Below, piece after piece: positions 56,601 to 64,000 of a stretch of 64,000 nt of DNA (positions within the stretch are counted from its first letter, which is position 1; each line of letters opens with the position of its first letter). The notes beneath the pieces were generated by a model. The model was given only the letters and a program-made list of their open reading frames with translations. It was not told where the DNA came from and made no database searches. The position numbers were made by a program, and so were the translations under genes. This DNA comes from Anaerobutyricum hallii DSM 3353 (GTDB lineage: Bacteria; Bacillota; Clostridia; Lachnospirales; Lachnospiraceae), in assembly GCF_000173975.1 (NCBI RefSeq), contig NZ_ACEP01000029.1:1-64000 (forward strand), written 5' to 3'.

Positions 56601-58184
56601 TATATCGGAGCGCCGCTGCAGGAAGATTCTAAAGTTACAACGTATTTGTACGGCACAGATATCTTTGGCGGGGGCTGGAAAGAACTGAAGGATGATGTCA
56701 GCAATTGGCAGATGCAGCAGGAACGGAAGACAGCATACAAAAATTTCCTTGCCTATGCAGACCAGAGATGTGTACAGCTTATGCTGGAGACACTCATAGA
56801 GTTAGGCGTTTTTGTATCAGAGAAGGAAGTTCTTTCGCAGAAGGAAATTTTTGAAAAAGGGAGCATTACGGAAACACAGAAGAATACTGTGGCAAGATGG
56901 TTGGAAATTTTAAAGAAGGAAGGAATCCTGAGAGAAGAGGACGGCAGACTATCGCGTACCGGGAAGGAAGTAGCTGTACCGGAAAAAGCTGGAGATGCGG
57001 AAACGTATTTTAAGAAACTGAAGCCGTATCTGAAGCATATGGTTACTGGGAATGAAGTTCCGCTGGATGTATTTTACCAGAAAGATTCGGCGCTGGCTCC
57101 GAATATGTTGCTTCGGAGGATTCCGGGTTACGAGGAGACCGTGGAAAGACTGGTGCAGGAATTAAAACTTCTGATAGAAGGGCGCAGGAAAGAACCACTC
57201 CAGATTATAGAGATTGGGACAAGGGATGCTGCAATTACAAGACAGATTTTAAATGTGCTGGAAGATGTAAGTGTGGCGTATACATATGTGGATTCTTCAA
57301 AATATTTTCTGCAGGAAGCGGAGAAAGAGCTTGCGGGATATGAAAGAGTCGAGTTTGAAATGCTGAATCTGGAAGAAAGCATGGACAAGCAGCAGATGGC
57401 TCTGCATAGTTATGACGTCGTGATATCGGTAAATGCTTTGCATAGAAATATTGACGCTGTGGATGCGGTAAAGAAAGTAGCGGAATTACTGAAGCCAAAT
57501 GGGATATTGTTAATGACAGATCTTGTGGTAAGGACATATCTTCAGGAGCTTACAGCAACTTTTTTGGAAAATGGTTTCGCAGATATTCGGGACAAGAGAA
57601 AAGAAGCGGGGATGGTTACCCCAGATTGTCTGCTGTGGAGAGAATGCTTATCAGAGGCAGGATTAGGCCAGGACATTGTTGTAACAGAAGAATATGGGAG
57701 ATGTATATGCTGCAGTAGGCAGCAGGCATCTGTCTTGTCCTATTATGATGGAGCACTTAGGGAATATCTGTCGGAAAAGCTGCCGGAGTATATGGTTCCC
57801 CAAAACTATCATTTTATGGCACAGCTTCCAACATTGTCCAATGGAAAGATTAACCGGAAAAAATTACGGGAAGATTTTAAAGAAGAAACTTCGGTTATCA
57901 GATTTTCAAAAGCAGTAACGGAGACAGAAGAAAAACTTTTGGATATTTGGAAACGAATGTTTGGTTATGAAAATTTAGGGACTGAAGATAATTATTTTGT
58001 TTTAGGTGGTGATTCATTAATAGCAACCAAATTGATTTCAGATATTCAGAAAGAATTTGGCTGTAAAATTATGATTAGTGATATTTTTGAAAATGTTACG
58101 ATAAAATTATTGGCTCAAAAGATAGATTTAGTAAGACAAAATGTCATTATGGAAGATATCGAGATGGAGTGTGGAGAAATTTAA
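53643..58184 (+). CDS. PchE/HMWP2-like NRPS: ArCP-Cy-A(MT-like)-PCP
   Basis: A 1,513-residue synthetase. Aryl carrier domain with Ser33 in GLSSLTIM. Cy domain from FPLTDVQYAYWVGRD (about residue 98) to about 520, with PQVWND (Asp473). It departs from the family at two places: the DxxxxD motif reads ALLVAD (Ala227, Asp232), and the usual FTS is FACN (Ala441). The A domain (about 540-960) has pocket residues D-L-Y-N-M-S-M-I-W, near the Cys code. An inserted methyltransferase-like domain (about 1010-1360) has a degenerate SAM loop IEIGTRDA, like the epimerase-type insert of PchE. A10 is NGKINRKK and the PCP has Ser1458. GAAGGAGAC lies before the ATG. The last 300 bases are more AT-rich than the rest. 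Confidence 0.9.
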   Translation: MEYIEIKEQIKQKLPVARDLGDSENLLELGLSSLTIMRLVNQWRKQGVKVSFGSLMENPTLEGWWALIQRSMKKKAGKKRAQKSKITPEKDMKQPFPLTDVQYAYWVGRDEEQALGGIDCHAYLEFDGGNIDPERLEKAWNVLQYHHPMLRACFLEDGTQKILDKPYCEKIKVHDFSQMSSEEAEAMAVSVRERLSHRKLKIEEGEVAGIELTLFPENRARMHVDMALLVADVQSLQILLRDLAAAYRGESLPAESKGWNFASYLERQKEEDKEERNNAEGYWKKRLEHLPKGPGLPLAKRPQEVTKTVFNRRIVRIGKEEWAHLQVRAKEYQTTPAMVLLTAYATVLERWSRNHRFLINIPFFNRKTEQQGLEDVIADFTTLLLLEIDCEGNPTFAELLDRIQKQLHEDMKYTAYSGVKVQRDLAQMYGDASAVAPVVFACNLGTPLVNDTFRKELGQFSYMISQTPQVWNDFQSYEDENGVQLTWDSVDKLFPENMIPDMLECFENLLHELGKKDWNQRFDVLPEKRKREIEDTARTRVPERVECLHWAVMNHAEVCPEDIALIDAGSGRSVSYGELKARATAVAAGISEKDIKGVPVALTLPRGIEQIETALGILLSGNSYLPVSLSQPKDRRALIHEKTGVRYVVTNRELSEKLDWPEGTEILVMEGMEEGQKNVRLPEVSPKDSAYIIMTSGSTGVPKGVEIAHESAWNTVQDINEKYHVTSADRALAVSAMDFDLSVYDVFGILGAGGTLVLLPEQERRNADYWLEQVLKYQITVWNSVPVLLDMLLIRAESMKQKLPIRAVMLSGDWIGMDLPQRVAAWTEDCQFVAMGGATEASIWSNYQNVTLPMPKNWKSIPYGKPLRYQAYRVVDEYGRDCPYWAEGELWIGGFGVAKGYRGDSALTGQKFITDQYGRWYRTGDLGRIWDDETIEFLGRKDHQVKIRGHRIELGEIEHAIQEFPGVAHAVVDTVSDGHGNKTLAAYIGAPLQEDSKVTTYLYGTDIFGGGWKELKDDVSNWQMQQERKTAYKNFLAYADQRCVQLMLETLIELGVFVSEKEVLSQKEIFEKGSITETQKNTVARWLEILKKEGILREEDGRLSRTGKEVAVPEKAGDAETYFKKLKPYLKHMVTGNEVPLDVFYQKDSALAPNMLLRRIPGYEETVERLVQELKLLIEGRRKEPLQIIEIGTRDAAITRQILNVLEDVSVAYTYVDSSKYFLQEAEKELAGYERVEFEMLNLEESMDKQQMALHSYDVVISVNALHRNIDAVDAVKKVAELLKPNGILLMTDLVVRTYLQELTATFLENGFADIRDKRKEAGMVTPDCLLWRECLSEAGLGQDIVVTEEYGRCICCSRQQASVLSYYDGALREYLSEKLPEYMVPQNYHFMAQLPTLSNGKINRKKLREDFKEETSVIRFSKAVTETEEKLLDIWKRMFGYENLGTEDNYFVLGGDSLIATKLISDIQKEFGCKIMISDIFENVTIKLLAQKIDLVRQNVIMEDIEMECGEI

Positions 58185-58239
58185 CATTGTCAAATCTGTT
58201 TTTTAGTATATTTCATAATGAAAAATAGCTCGCATTTTT

Positions 58240-58286
58240 AGGGGCAAATTACGAGTATTAGATATTGAGGAGTGTAACTTGTCCCT
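58240..58286 (+). promoter_or_regulatory. Attenuator-like hairpin between synthetase and reductase genes
   Basis: A 13-bp imperfect stem (58240-58252 with 58274-58286; one G-T pair and one mismatch) is followed by TATTTTATT, 22 bases before the next start codon. It may lower readthrough from the first synthetase into the AT-rich genes downstream. Confidence 0.45.
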
Positions 58287-58308
58287 ATTTTATTGAGAAG
58301 GTGAGAAA

Positions 58309-60519
58309 ATGAGAAAATTAAAGTCACTTGTATGTGGTAGTAAGTTTGGACAATTTTATATAGATGCTATTAGTAAGATGAAAGAGTGCGTGGAATTCAT
58401 AGGCATTTTTTCTAATGGAAGTGAACGATCAAGGCTATGTGCTGAAAAATATAATGTTAATTTATATACATCGATAGATAAAATCCCAGAGGATATAGAC
58501 ATTGTATTTATTGCTGTCAGAACGGGTGTAATGGGAGGTGATGGAAGTGAACTGGCATTAAAATTTTTGTCTAAAGGTATTCATGTATTCATTGAACAGC
58601 CTATTCATATAGACGAGATGAAAAAATGTGTAAAATGTTCAATTGAGAAGGGGGTATTTTTTCATGTAGCAAATTTTTATAAGTACATGGACACTGTTCA
58701 TAAATACATTGAGTGCTCTAAAGGGCTGTTGAGGAAAAATGAAATATTGTCAATAGAATGTGCTTGTGCTAATCAAGTTATATATAGTCTACTGGACAAT
58801 ATTTTGAGAATTTTCAGGGAAAAGGCAAGATTTTCGATTGAAAATTTTTGGATACAAAATCAAGATTTTTTTATTGCTTCAGGTAGTATTAACGATATAC
58901 CGTTGAGTATTAAAGTATATAATTCTGTAAATACAGTCGATTCTGATAGTTATTGCTATTATTTACAACAGATAAATATTTATACATCGGAAGGAATGCT
59001 TTTCATGGTTGATGTTAATGGACCGATTATTTGGAAACCGCAATTTCGAGCTGCTCATGACTTATTTATCAAGAAGGGGGATGAATTAGATCAGAGGATA
59101 TTTGACAGTAAAATGTACTGGTATGAGTCAGAAAGTGAGTTGAGCTATAAAGATATTTTTTGCAAAAAATGGATAGATGCTATAAAAAAAGAAATTAAAG
59201 AATTTATAGATAATATTTATTTTGAAAAAATGACGGAATATCGTCGGAAAATTCAAAGTGAAATTGTAATTCCCAGTATATGGGGGCTTATAACTCAAAA
59301 GATTGGCTACCCAAGATTGTATCAAAATGCAAATCATGCAGTTGATTTAAATAACTATGTTTTAGATTTTTTTGAAGAAAAAAACACCTTTTTAAATGAT
59401 TCACTAGAAATCAAAAAAACTGCAAACAATATTGACTTTTATTTGGAACCAGATATTACATATGGTTATGTTGAAGAAGCAAAACATATAATGAATATCG
59501 CATGTTTGGAGTCTATTTCATACAAACTGTACGAGGCGACTGGGGAGAAGGAGAATATATCAATAACAGAAATTGTAAGTTGCTTAAAGGTGGCAGATTC
59601 AAATATGCATATTTTACAAAGGTGGCTTAATGCTTTAAGTGAAAATGGATATATAGAATGTAATGCTGGGAAAATTAAATGGAAAAAGAAAAATACAAGT
59701 ATATGTGAGAAAGACAATTGGAAAATTGTGTCTGATAAGTGGGTTGGAAAATTATCAGGAGAACATGTCATTAATTATTATTTAAAACATATTGAAAAAA
59801 TGGAAGCTTTGTTATCAGGAGAAATGAATGCTGCGTTATTATTGTTTCCGGAAGGAACAATAGAGTTAGCTAATTGTTTCTATAGAGAAAATTTAATGGA
59901 AAAATATCTTGCATATTGTATAGAAAAGATTCTTTCATTCGCTATAGAACATACTAAAAAAGATAAAATTAGGATATTAGAATTGGGAGCAGGAACAGGA
60001 GCAACAACAGACAGAATATTAAAGGTTCTTGAAAATTCAACTAAAAAAATAGCATATATTTATTCTGATATTACAAAATATTTTCTCAATTTTGCTGCTC
60101 AAAAGTACCAGGGAAAAGAAGAATTAGAGTATAAGGTGATAAATATTGATTCTAACTTAAGTGACCAGGGAATTGCTGAAGAGAGTGTGGACATTGTCAT
60201 AGCTGCTGGAATGATGAATAATGCTGTCAATACGGATTATTCTATGAGACAAATCATATGCAGCTTAGTACATGGCGGTATTGCTCTTATTGCTGAGCCA
60301 GTGGGAGAGAATTATGAGTTAATGTTATCACAATCATTTATGATGAGCCGGCCAACAGATGCAAGGGAAGTATGTAATGAAACTTTTTTGAAAATGGAGG
60401 AATGGAAAGAAGTTTTTTGGGGTTGCGGAATAAGTGAAAGAGAGTTAGTGGTAGTGCCAAGTGATACTAGTCCATTAGCACCATTAAATCAAAAGTTATT
60501 TATTATAAGGAAGGAATAA
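58309..60519 (+). CDS. Fused thiazolinyl-imide reductase and methyltransferase
   Basis: A 736-residue fusion. Residues 1-345 are a PchG/Irp3-like Gfo/Idh-type reductase: VCGSKFGQFYIDAI as dinucleotide fold, VFIAVRTGVMGGDGSELA, IHVFIEQPIHIDE and HVANFYKYMDTVH. Residues about 375-735 are a methyltransferase with an N-terminal winged-helix-like part (LQRWLNALSENGYIEC) and an intact SAM loop ILELGAGTGATTDRIL. This half is organised like the domain inserted in NRPS A domains. Expected role: NADPH reduction of a carrier-bound thiazoline and N-methylation of the ring. AT-rich codon use differs from the genes before 57.9 kb. GAGAAGGTG precedes the ATG. Confidence 0.85.
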   Translation: MRKLKSLVCGSKFGQFYIDAISKMKECVEFIGIFSNGSERSRLCAEKYNVNLYTSIDKIPEDIDIVFIAVRTGVMGGDGSELALKFLSKGIHVFIEQPIHIDEMKKCVKCSIEKGVFFHVANFYKYMDTVHKYIECSKGLLRKNEILSIECACANQVIYSLLDNILRIFREKARFSIENFWIQNQDFFIASGSINDIPLSIKVYNSVNTVDSDSYCYYLQQINIYTSEGMLFMVDVNGPIIWKPQFRAAHDLFIKKGDELDQRIFDSKMYWYESESELSYKDIFCKKWIDAIKKEIKEFIDNIYFEKMTEYRRKIQSEIVIPSIWGLITQKIGYPRLYQNANHAVDLNNYVLDFFEEKNTFLNDSLEIKKTANNIDFYLEPDITYGYVEEAKHIMNIACLESISYKLYEATGEKENISITEIVSCLKVADSNMHILQRWLNALSENGYIECNAGKIKWKKKNTSICEKDNWKIVSDKWVGKLSGEHVINYYLKHIEKMEALLSGEMNAALLLFPEGTIELANCFYRENLMEKYLAYCIEKILSFAIEHTKKDKIRILELGAGTGATTDRILKVLENSTKKIAYIYSDITKYFLNFAAQKYQGKEELEYKVINIDSNLSDQGIAEESVDIVIAAGMMNNAVNTDYSMRQIICSLVHGGIALIAEPVGENYELMLSQSFMMSRPTDAREVCNETFLKMEEWKEVFWGCGISERELVVVPSDTSPLAPLNQKLFIIRKE

Positions 60520-60525
60520 TACGCT

Positions 60526-63500
60526 ATGGATGCAAATAATTTAAAAAAGGCTTTTGAACTTTTTGTAAAATTGCAGGATAAGAAAGTAAAACTTAGTAAT
60601 GTTGATGGAAAAATAAAATATAGAGCGCCGTCAGGAATTATGACAAATGAAGTCATAGAGGAAATAAGAAAATGTAAAAATGAACTTCTGACAATTATTA
60701 ATTGTACCGAGCATCCAGAAAAACTATGGAAAGGAAAGCAAGGAGACAGTTTTCCATTAACAGATGTACAGTCTGCGTATTTGATTGGAAGAAAAAATAT
60801 TTTTCAATATGGAAATGCAGCGTGCCACATTTATATGGAGGTTGAGTATTCTGAATTGGATTCTCAGCGTGTAGAGGAAGTGTGGAATATTCTAATTAAT
60901 CGACATCCTATGCTGCGAGTAATCTTTAGTGATACAGGAATTCAAAAAATTTTAAGAGATACTCCTTGGTATACGTTGTATACAAATCGCAACATAACAT
61001 ATACGCAAGAAACTTTGCAAACTGAATTAGGACATAAAATATATGATGCTTCAAAATGGCCTATGTTTGATATAGGGTGTGTATCTGGTCACAATAAGGC
61101 TATTCTGGGTATTTCTATCGATTTTATGATAGCGGATTGGGCAAGCATATGGATATTAATAGACGAATTTGAAAAGTTATATCAAAATCCAACGGCTTCA
61201 TTACCTAGAATTGAATACAATTTTAGTGATTATATATACTGTGAAAAAGTAAAGAAGTATACACCAAAATATTTTTCTGATCGTGAATATTGGATAGAAC
61301 GCTTAGCTGAGTTTCCTGAAAAACCGGATCTCCCTATTATTAATGCTGTTGAGAATATTGATAAAAATGTTATATTTAAAAGATACAAATTTGTTGTTGA
61401 AAAAAACAAGTGGAAAACTATACAATTGATTTCTAGTAAGATGGGATTGACAAGTTCTGCTGTTATTTTATCTGCATACGCTATGGTTATTTCAAAATGG
61501 AGTACCAACAAAAAATTTGTTATGAATTTAACGACTTTAAATAGAAACAGTTATGAAAGCAAAGTAAATAATATTGTTGGGGATTTTACTTCAATAAATT
61601 TGTTGGCAGTTGATTTCTCAATTCAGAAGAGTTTTAGAGAATACGTGAAACAAATTCAGCAACAATTATTAACAGATATGGAACATAAGTTTTTTTCTGG
61701 TGTTGAAGTATTACGTGAATTGTCTCAAGGCAAAGAGAATATTATCATGCCATATGTATTTACTAGTGGAATTGGAGTGATCCGGAATACTAAGAAAGAA
61801 GGTTACCATGGTAAATATTATCAAAATGGTATTTCTCAAACTCCACAGGTGTTTATTGATTGTCAAGTGTTTGATCAGGACGATGAGTTATTAATAAATT
61901 GGGATGTGCGAGAAGGAATTTTTTTGCCTGAGGTTATAGATGAAATGTTTTTAATGTTTCAAGATTTAATTTGCAATTTTTTGATTGACGCAGAAAATTG
62001 GAATGTAGAAAAGGTGACTGCTATATTAAATAAAAACATTAAAATTAGTAAGAAAAAATATGATTTGCCGAGTGGCTTGTTGTATTCTTCTATTTTGGAA
62101 ATGGCAGAATTATGTCCCGAAAAAGAAGCAGTTCAAGATGAAAATGAAATATGGTCTTTCAGTAAATTAGTAAGAAAAAGCTGGTTCGTTCAAAATAAAC
62201 TTCAACAGGAAGGGTGCATTCCAGGAGATCTTGTGGGGATTTTTATGCCAAAATCAAACTATCAAATAGCAAGTGTTCTTGGCGTTTTAATGAACGGATG
62301 CACATATGTACCGATAGATATTCAACAACCTAAGAAACGCATAAATGAAATTATTGAACAGGCGGGAATAAAATATGTTTTGATAAGTAGTTGTAGCAAG
62401 ATAGAGTTAATGTTTTTAGATGTTAAGTACATTTATGCAGACAAACAAAACAATGAAATAATTACAAAACAAATTCCGCAAGTCCCCAATAGCAGCATAG
62501 CGTATGTTATTTTTACATCTGGGAGTACGGGAAAACCTAAGGGGGTTGCTATTTCTCATTTGTCTGCATTGAATACAATATATTATGTAAATAAAATGCT
62601 GAATATTTCCACTAATGATATAGTTTTTGGAGTATCTCGATTAAGTTTTGACTTATCAGTTTATGACATATTTGGAATTTTGTCGGCAGGAGGAAAATTG
62701 TTCTTACCTGATGAAAACAGAATTGCAGATCCTTCTTATTTATTTGAGACGATAGTGAAACAAAAAATTACTGTATGGAATTCTGTTCCAGCCATAATGC
62801 AGATGATTCTGGAATACAGAGAAAATGAAAAAAGAACGGAACAGTTTAACATAAGGTGCTCATTGCTGTCTGGTGATTGGATACCGCTCACTTTGCCAGA
62901 AAGATTAATCTCTGCTTGTATGGAAAAAACACGGGTAATTAGTTTAGGTGGAGCAACAGAAGCAGCAATTTGGTCAATATATTATGAATATGAATACCTT
63001 TTTGATGAATGGAAAAGTATACCATATGGAAAAGCTCTTCCAAATCAAGAAGTTTATGTATTGGATAGTAAAAAAGAAATATGCCCGTTGGGTGCTGTTG
63101 GAGATATTTTCATTTCTGGTATAGGATTGGCAAAAGGGTATTTAAATGAACCGCTACTAACCGAGAAAGCATTTATTATGGTAAATGGAGAAAGAATGTA
63201 TGATACAGGTGATAAAGGAAAATATTTAGAAGATGGAAATATTGAATTTTTAGGTCGGCGTGATACTCAAGTAAAATTGAATGGATTTAGGGTTGAGTTA
63301 GGAGAAATCGAGGCTAATATAGAAAAAATTAAATCCGTTAAATATGCTGCAGTTTTGTGTAGAGAAAAGGGACGAGAAAAAAGAGTAATTGCATATGTTG
63401 AACCGCAGCCATCTGAATTTACGGAAGATTTTAGCCTATATGTATTAAATGAGTTAAAACGAATGCTTCCGGCATATATGATTCCATACAATATACGTGT

Positions 63501-64000
63501 AATGAAATTGCCATTAACATCTAATGGTAAAATTGACAGAAAATATCTTAAAAATATAGAAATTGTAGAGGACAAAAAAGAGGCAGATACGAAAAACACA
63601 ATAAATAGTGATTCATCTACTTATTTTCCGATAAAAGAGATATGGTGTAAATTGCTACAGAGAAGCGATATTAGACCAGATTCGGATTTGCGTAGTTTTG
63701 GAGCAGATTCTTTGATTATGGCACAAGCAGTTGGAAAAATACGAAATTTTTTAAAAGAAAGTGGGAGTCAATGTGATGTACCGTTTGATATATTGCTGAA
63801 ACAGACGATTAATTCCCCGACTTTGAGTGAGATAGTTTCATACATAGATCAAATTATTTTAAAAAAAGAAGTGAATAGCAGATATGAAGATGCTGAGGTA
63901 AATGAGGAAGAACTTGGCAAGCTAAAAATTCATAAAAAAGGGAAAGAAGATAAATTAGTTGTGATTTTCCACGCTGGCTTGGGATCGATTGATGAATTTT
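60526..64000 (+). CDS. Second NRPS (docking-Cy-A-PCP-hydrolase), partial at window end
   Basis: 1,158 residues seen, with no stop before the window edge. An N-terminal TubC-like docking domain covers about residues 1-60. The Cy domain (about 78-505) has all hallmarks: SIDFMIAD (Asp199, Asp204), VFTSG (Thr413) and PQVFID (Asp445). The A domain (about 530-1010) has FTSGSTGKPKG and pocket residues D-L-Y-N-L-S-L-I-W, the Cys code. No methyltransferase insert. A10 is NGKIDRKY and the PCP has Ser1062 in GADSLIM. From about 1140, VVIFHAGLG resembles the first strand and oxyanion loop of an alpha/beta hydrolase, probably the terminal thioesterase. Corresponds to PchF without its methyltransferase. 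Confidence 0.88.
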   Translation, partial: MDANNLKKAFELFVKLQDKKVKLSNVDGKIKYRAPSGIMTNEVIEEIRKCKNELLTIINCTEHPEKLWKGKQGDSFPLTDVQSAYLIGRKNIFQYGNAACHIYMEVEYSELDSQRVEEVWNILINRHPMLRVIFSDTGIQKILRDTPWYTLYTNRNITYTQETLQTELGHKIYDASKWPMFDIGCVSGHNKAILGISIDFMIADWASIWILIDEFEKLYQNPTASLPRIEYNFSDYIYCEKVKKYTPKYFSDREYWIERLAEFPEKPDLPIINAVENIDKNVIFKRYKFVVEKNKWKTIQLISSKMGLTSSAVILSAYAMVISKWSTNKKFVMNLTTLNRNSYESKVNNIVGDFTSINLLAVDFSIQKSFREYVKQIQQQLLTDMEHKFFSGVEVLRELSQGKENIIMPYVFTSGIGVIRNTKKEGYHGKYYQNGISQTPQVFIDCQVFDQDDELLINWDVREGIFLPEVIDEMFLMFQDLICNFLIDAENWNVEKVTAILNKNIKISKKKYDLPSGLLYSSILEMAELCPEKEAVQDENEIWSFSKLVRKSWFVQNKLQQEGCIPGDLVGIFMPKSNYQIASVLGVLMNGCTYVPIDIQQPKKRINEIIEQAGIKYVLISSCSKIELMFLDVKYIYADKQNNEIITKQIPQVPNSSIAYVIFTSGSTGKPKGVAISHLSALNTIYYVNKMLNISTNDIVFGVSRLSFDLSVYDIFGILSAGGKLFLPDENRIADPSYLFETIVKQKITVWNSVPAIMQMILEYRENEKRTEQFNIRCSLLSGDWIPLTLPERLISACMEKTRVISLGGATEAAIWSIYYEYEYLFDEWKSIPYGKALPNQEVYVLDSKKEICPLGAVGDIFISGIGLAKGYLNEPLLTEKAFIMVNGERMYDTGDKGKYLEDGNIEFLGRRDTQVKLNGFRVELGEIEANIEKIKSVKYAAVLCREKGREKRVIAYVEPQPSEFTEDFSLYVLNELKRMLPAYMIPYNIRVMKLPLTSNGKIDRKYLKNIEIVEDKKEADTKNTINSDSSTYFPIKEIWCKLLQRSDIRPDSDLRSFGADSLIMAQAVGKIRNFLKESGSQCDVPFDILLKQTINSPTLSEIVSYIDQIILKKEVNSRYEDAEVNEEELGKLKIHKKGKEDKLVVIFHAGLGSIDEF

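Noticed and set aside
58185-58308. Possible promoter with TTGTCA at 58187 before the reductase gene
   Set aside because: No -10 element at suitable spacing; only the hairpin is supported.

Overview
The window looks like chromosome of a gut Firmicute, most likely a Lachnospiraceae-type Clostridiales. This rests on gene families and style (guaA, a Tn1549/CTn-type ICE backbone, an agr-like system, strong GGAGG ribosome sites), not on a marker gene; no rRNA or tRNA gene was seen.

Layout. (1) 1-2192: chromosomal end of an EamA-type permease gene broken by an in-frame stop, then intact guaA with its terminator. (2) about 2193-5429: remnant of a small integrated island at the 3' end of guaA: divergent XRE repressor, excisionase-like protein, Rep-like protein and a tyrosine integrase cut off just after its first catalytic Arg. 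(3) about 5430-46115: a large Tn1549/CTn-like integrative conjugative element apparently inserted into that integrase. It carries parAB, ssb, two RepA_N-type genes (one with four 23-bp iterons inside it), a dnaC-like loader, PcfB, VirD4, Maff2, VirB6, PrgI, VirB4, a 3D/M23/NlpC-P60 hydrolase, DUF4315, DUF4366, topB, a 2,110-residue thioester/Cna-B surface adhesin, DUF5688, a giant methylase/SNF2 helicase and a YodL/DUF4316 protein. Two essential-looking ICE genes are split by self-splicing introns of different classes: a 338-nt ORF-less group I intron in virB4 and a 2,495-nt group II intron with a reverse transcriptase in the helicase gene. A tnpV-like gene is overprinted in another frame of the helicase gene. 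No relaxase and no ICE recombinase lie in the window, so the right end is outside it or lost.

(4) 46116-47315: a gene-poor junction with a decayed XRE gene, a cyclic-di-GMP-I riboswitch with terminator and further terminator-like hairpins. (5) 47316-50517: a small XRE regulator and a complete agr-like quorum-sensing set: LytTR response regulator, GHKL histidine kinase, an AgrD-like peptide of 52 codons, and AgrB. (6) 50615-64000 (continues): a pyochelin/yersiniabactin-like NRPS cluster: type II thioesterase, Sfp-type phosphopantetheinyl transferase, salicylate-type aryl-acid AMP ligase, a PchE-like ArCP-Cy-A(MT-like)-PCP synthetase, a fused thiazolinyl-imide reductase plus methyltransferase, and a second Cy-A-PCP synthetase running off the window. 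Both A domains read as cysteine-specific.

How it fits together: the AMP ligase would load salicylate on the ArCP, two modules add Cys, the reductase and methyltransferase convert one ring to an N-methyl thiazolidine, and the agr-like set just upstream on the same strand is the natural candidate for density control. Points that depart from the pyochelin template are the methyltransferase moved from the synthetase onto the reductase, and a first Cy domain lacking an Asp of DxxxxD and the catalytic Thr. These suggest a variant phenolic metallophore, or a non-cyclised intermediate. All functional statements are inferences from reading the sequence by eye.
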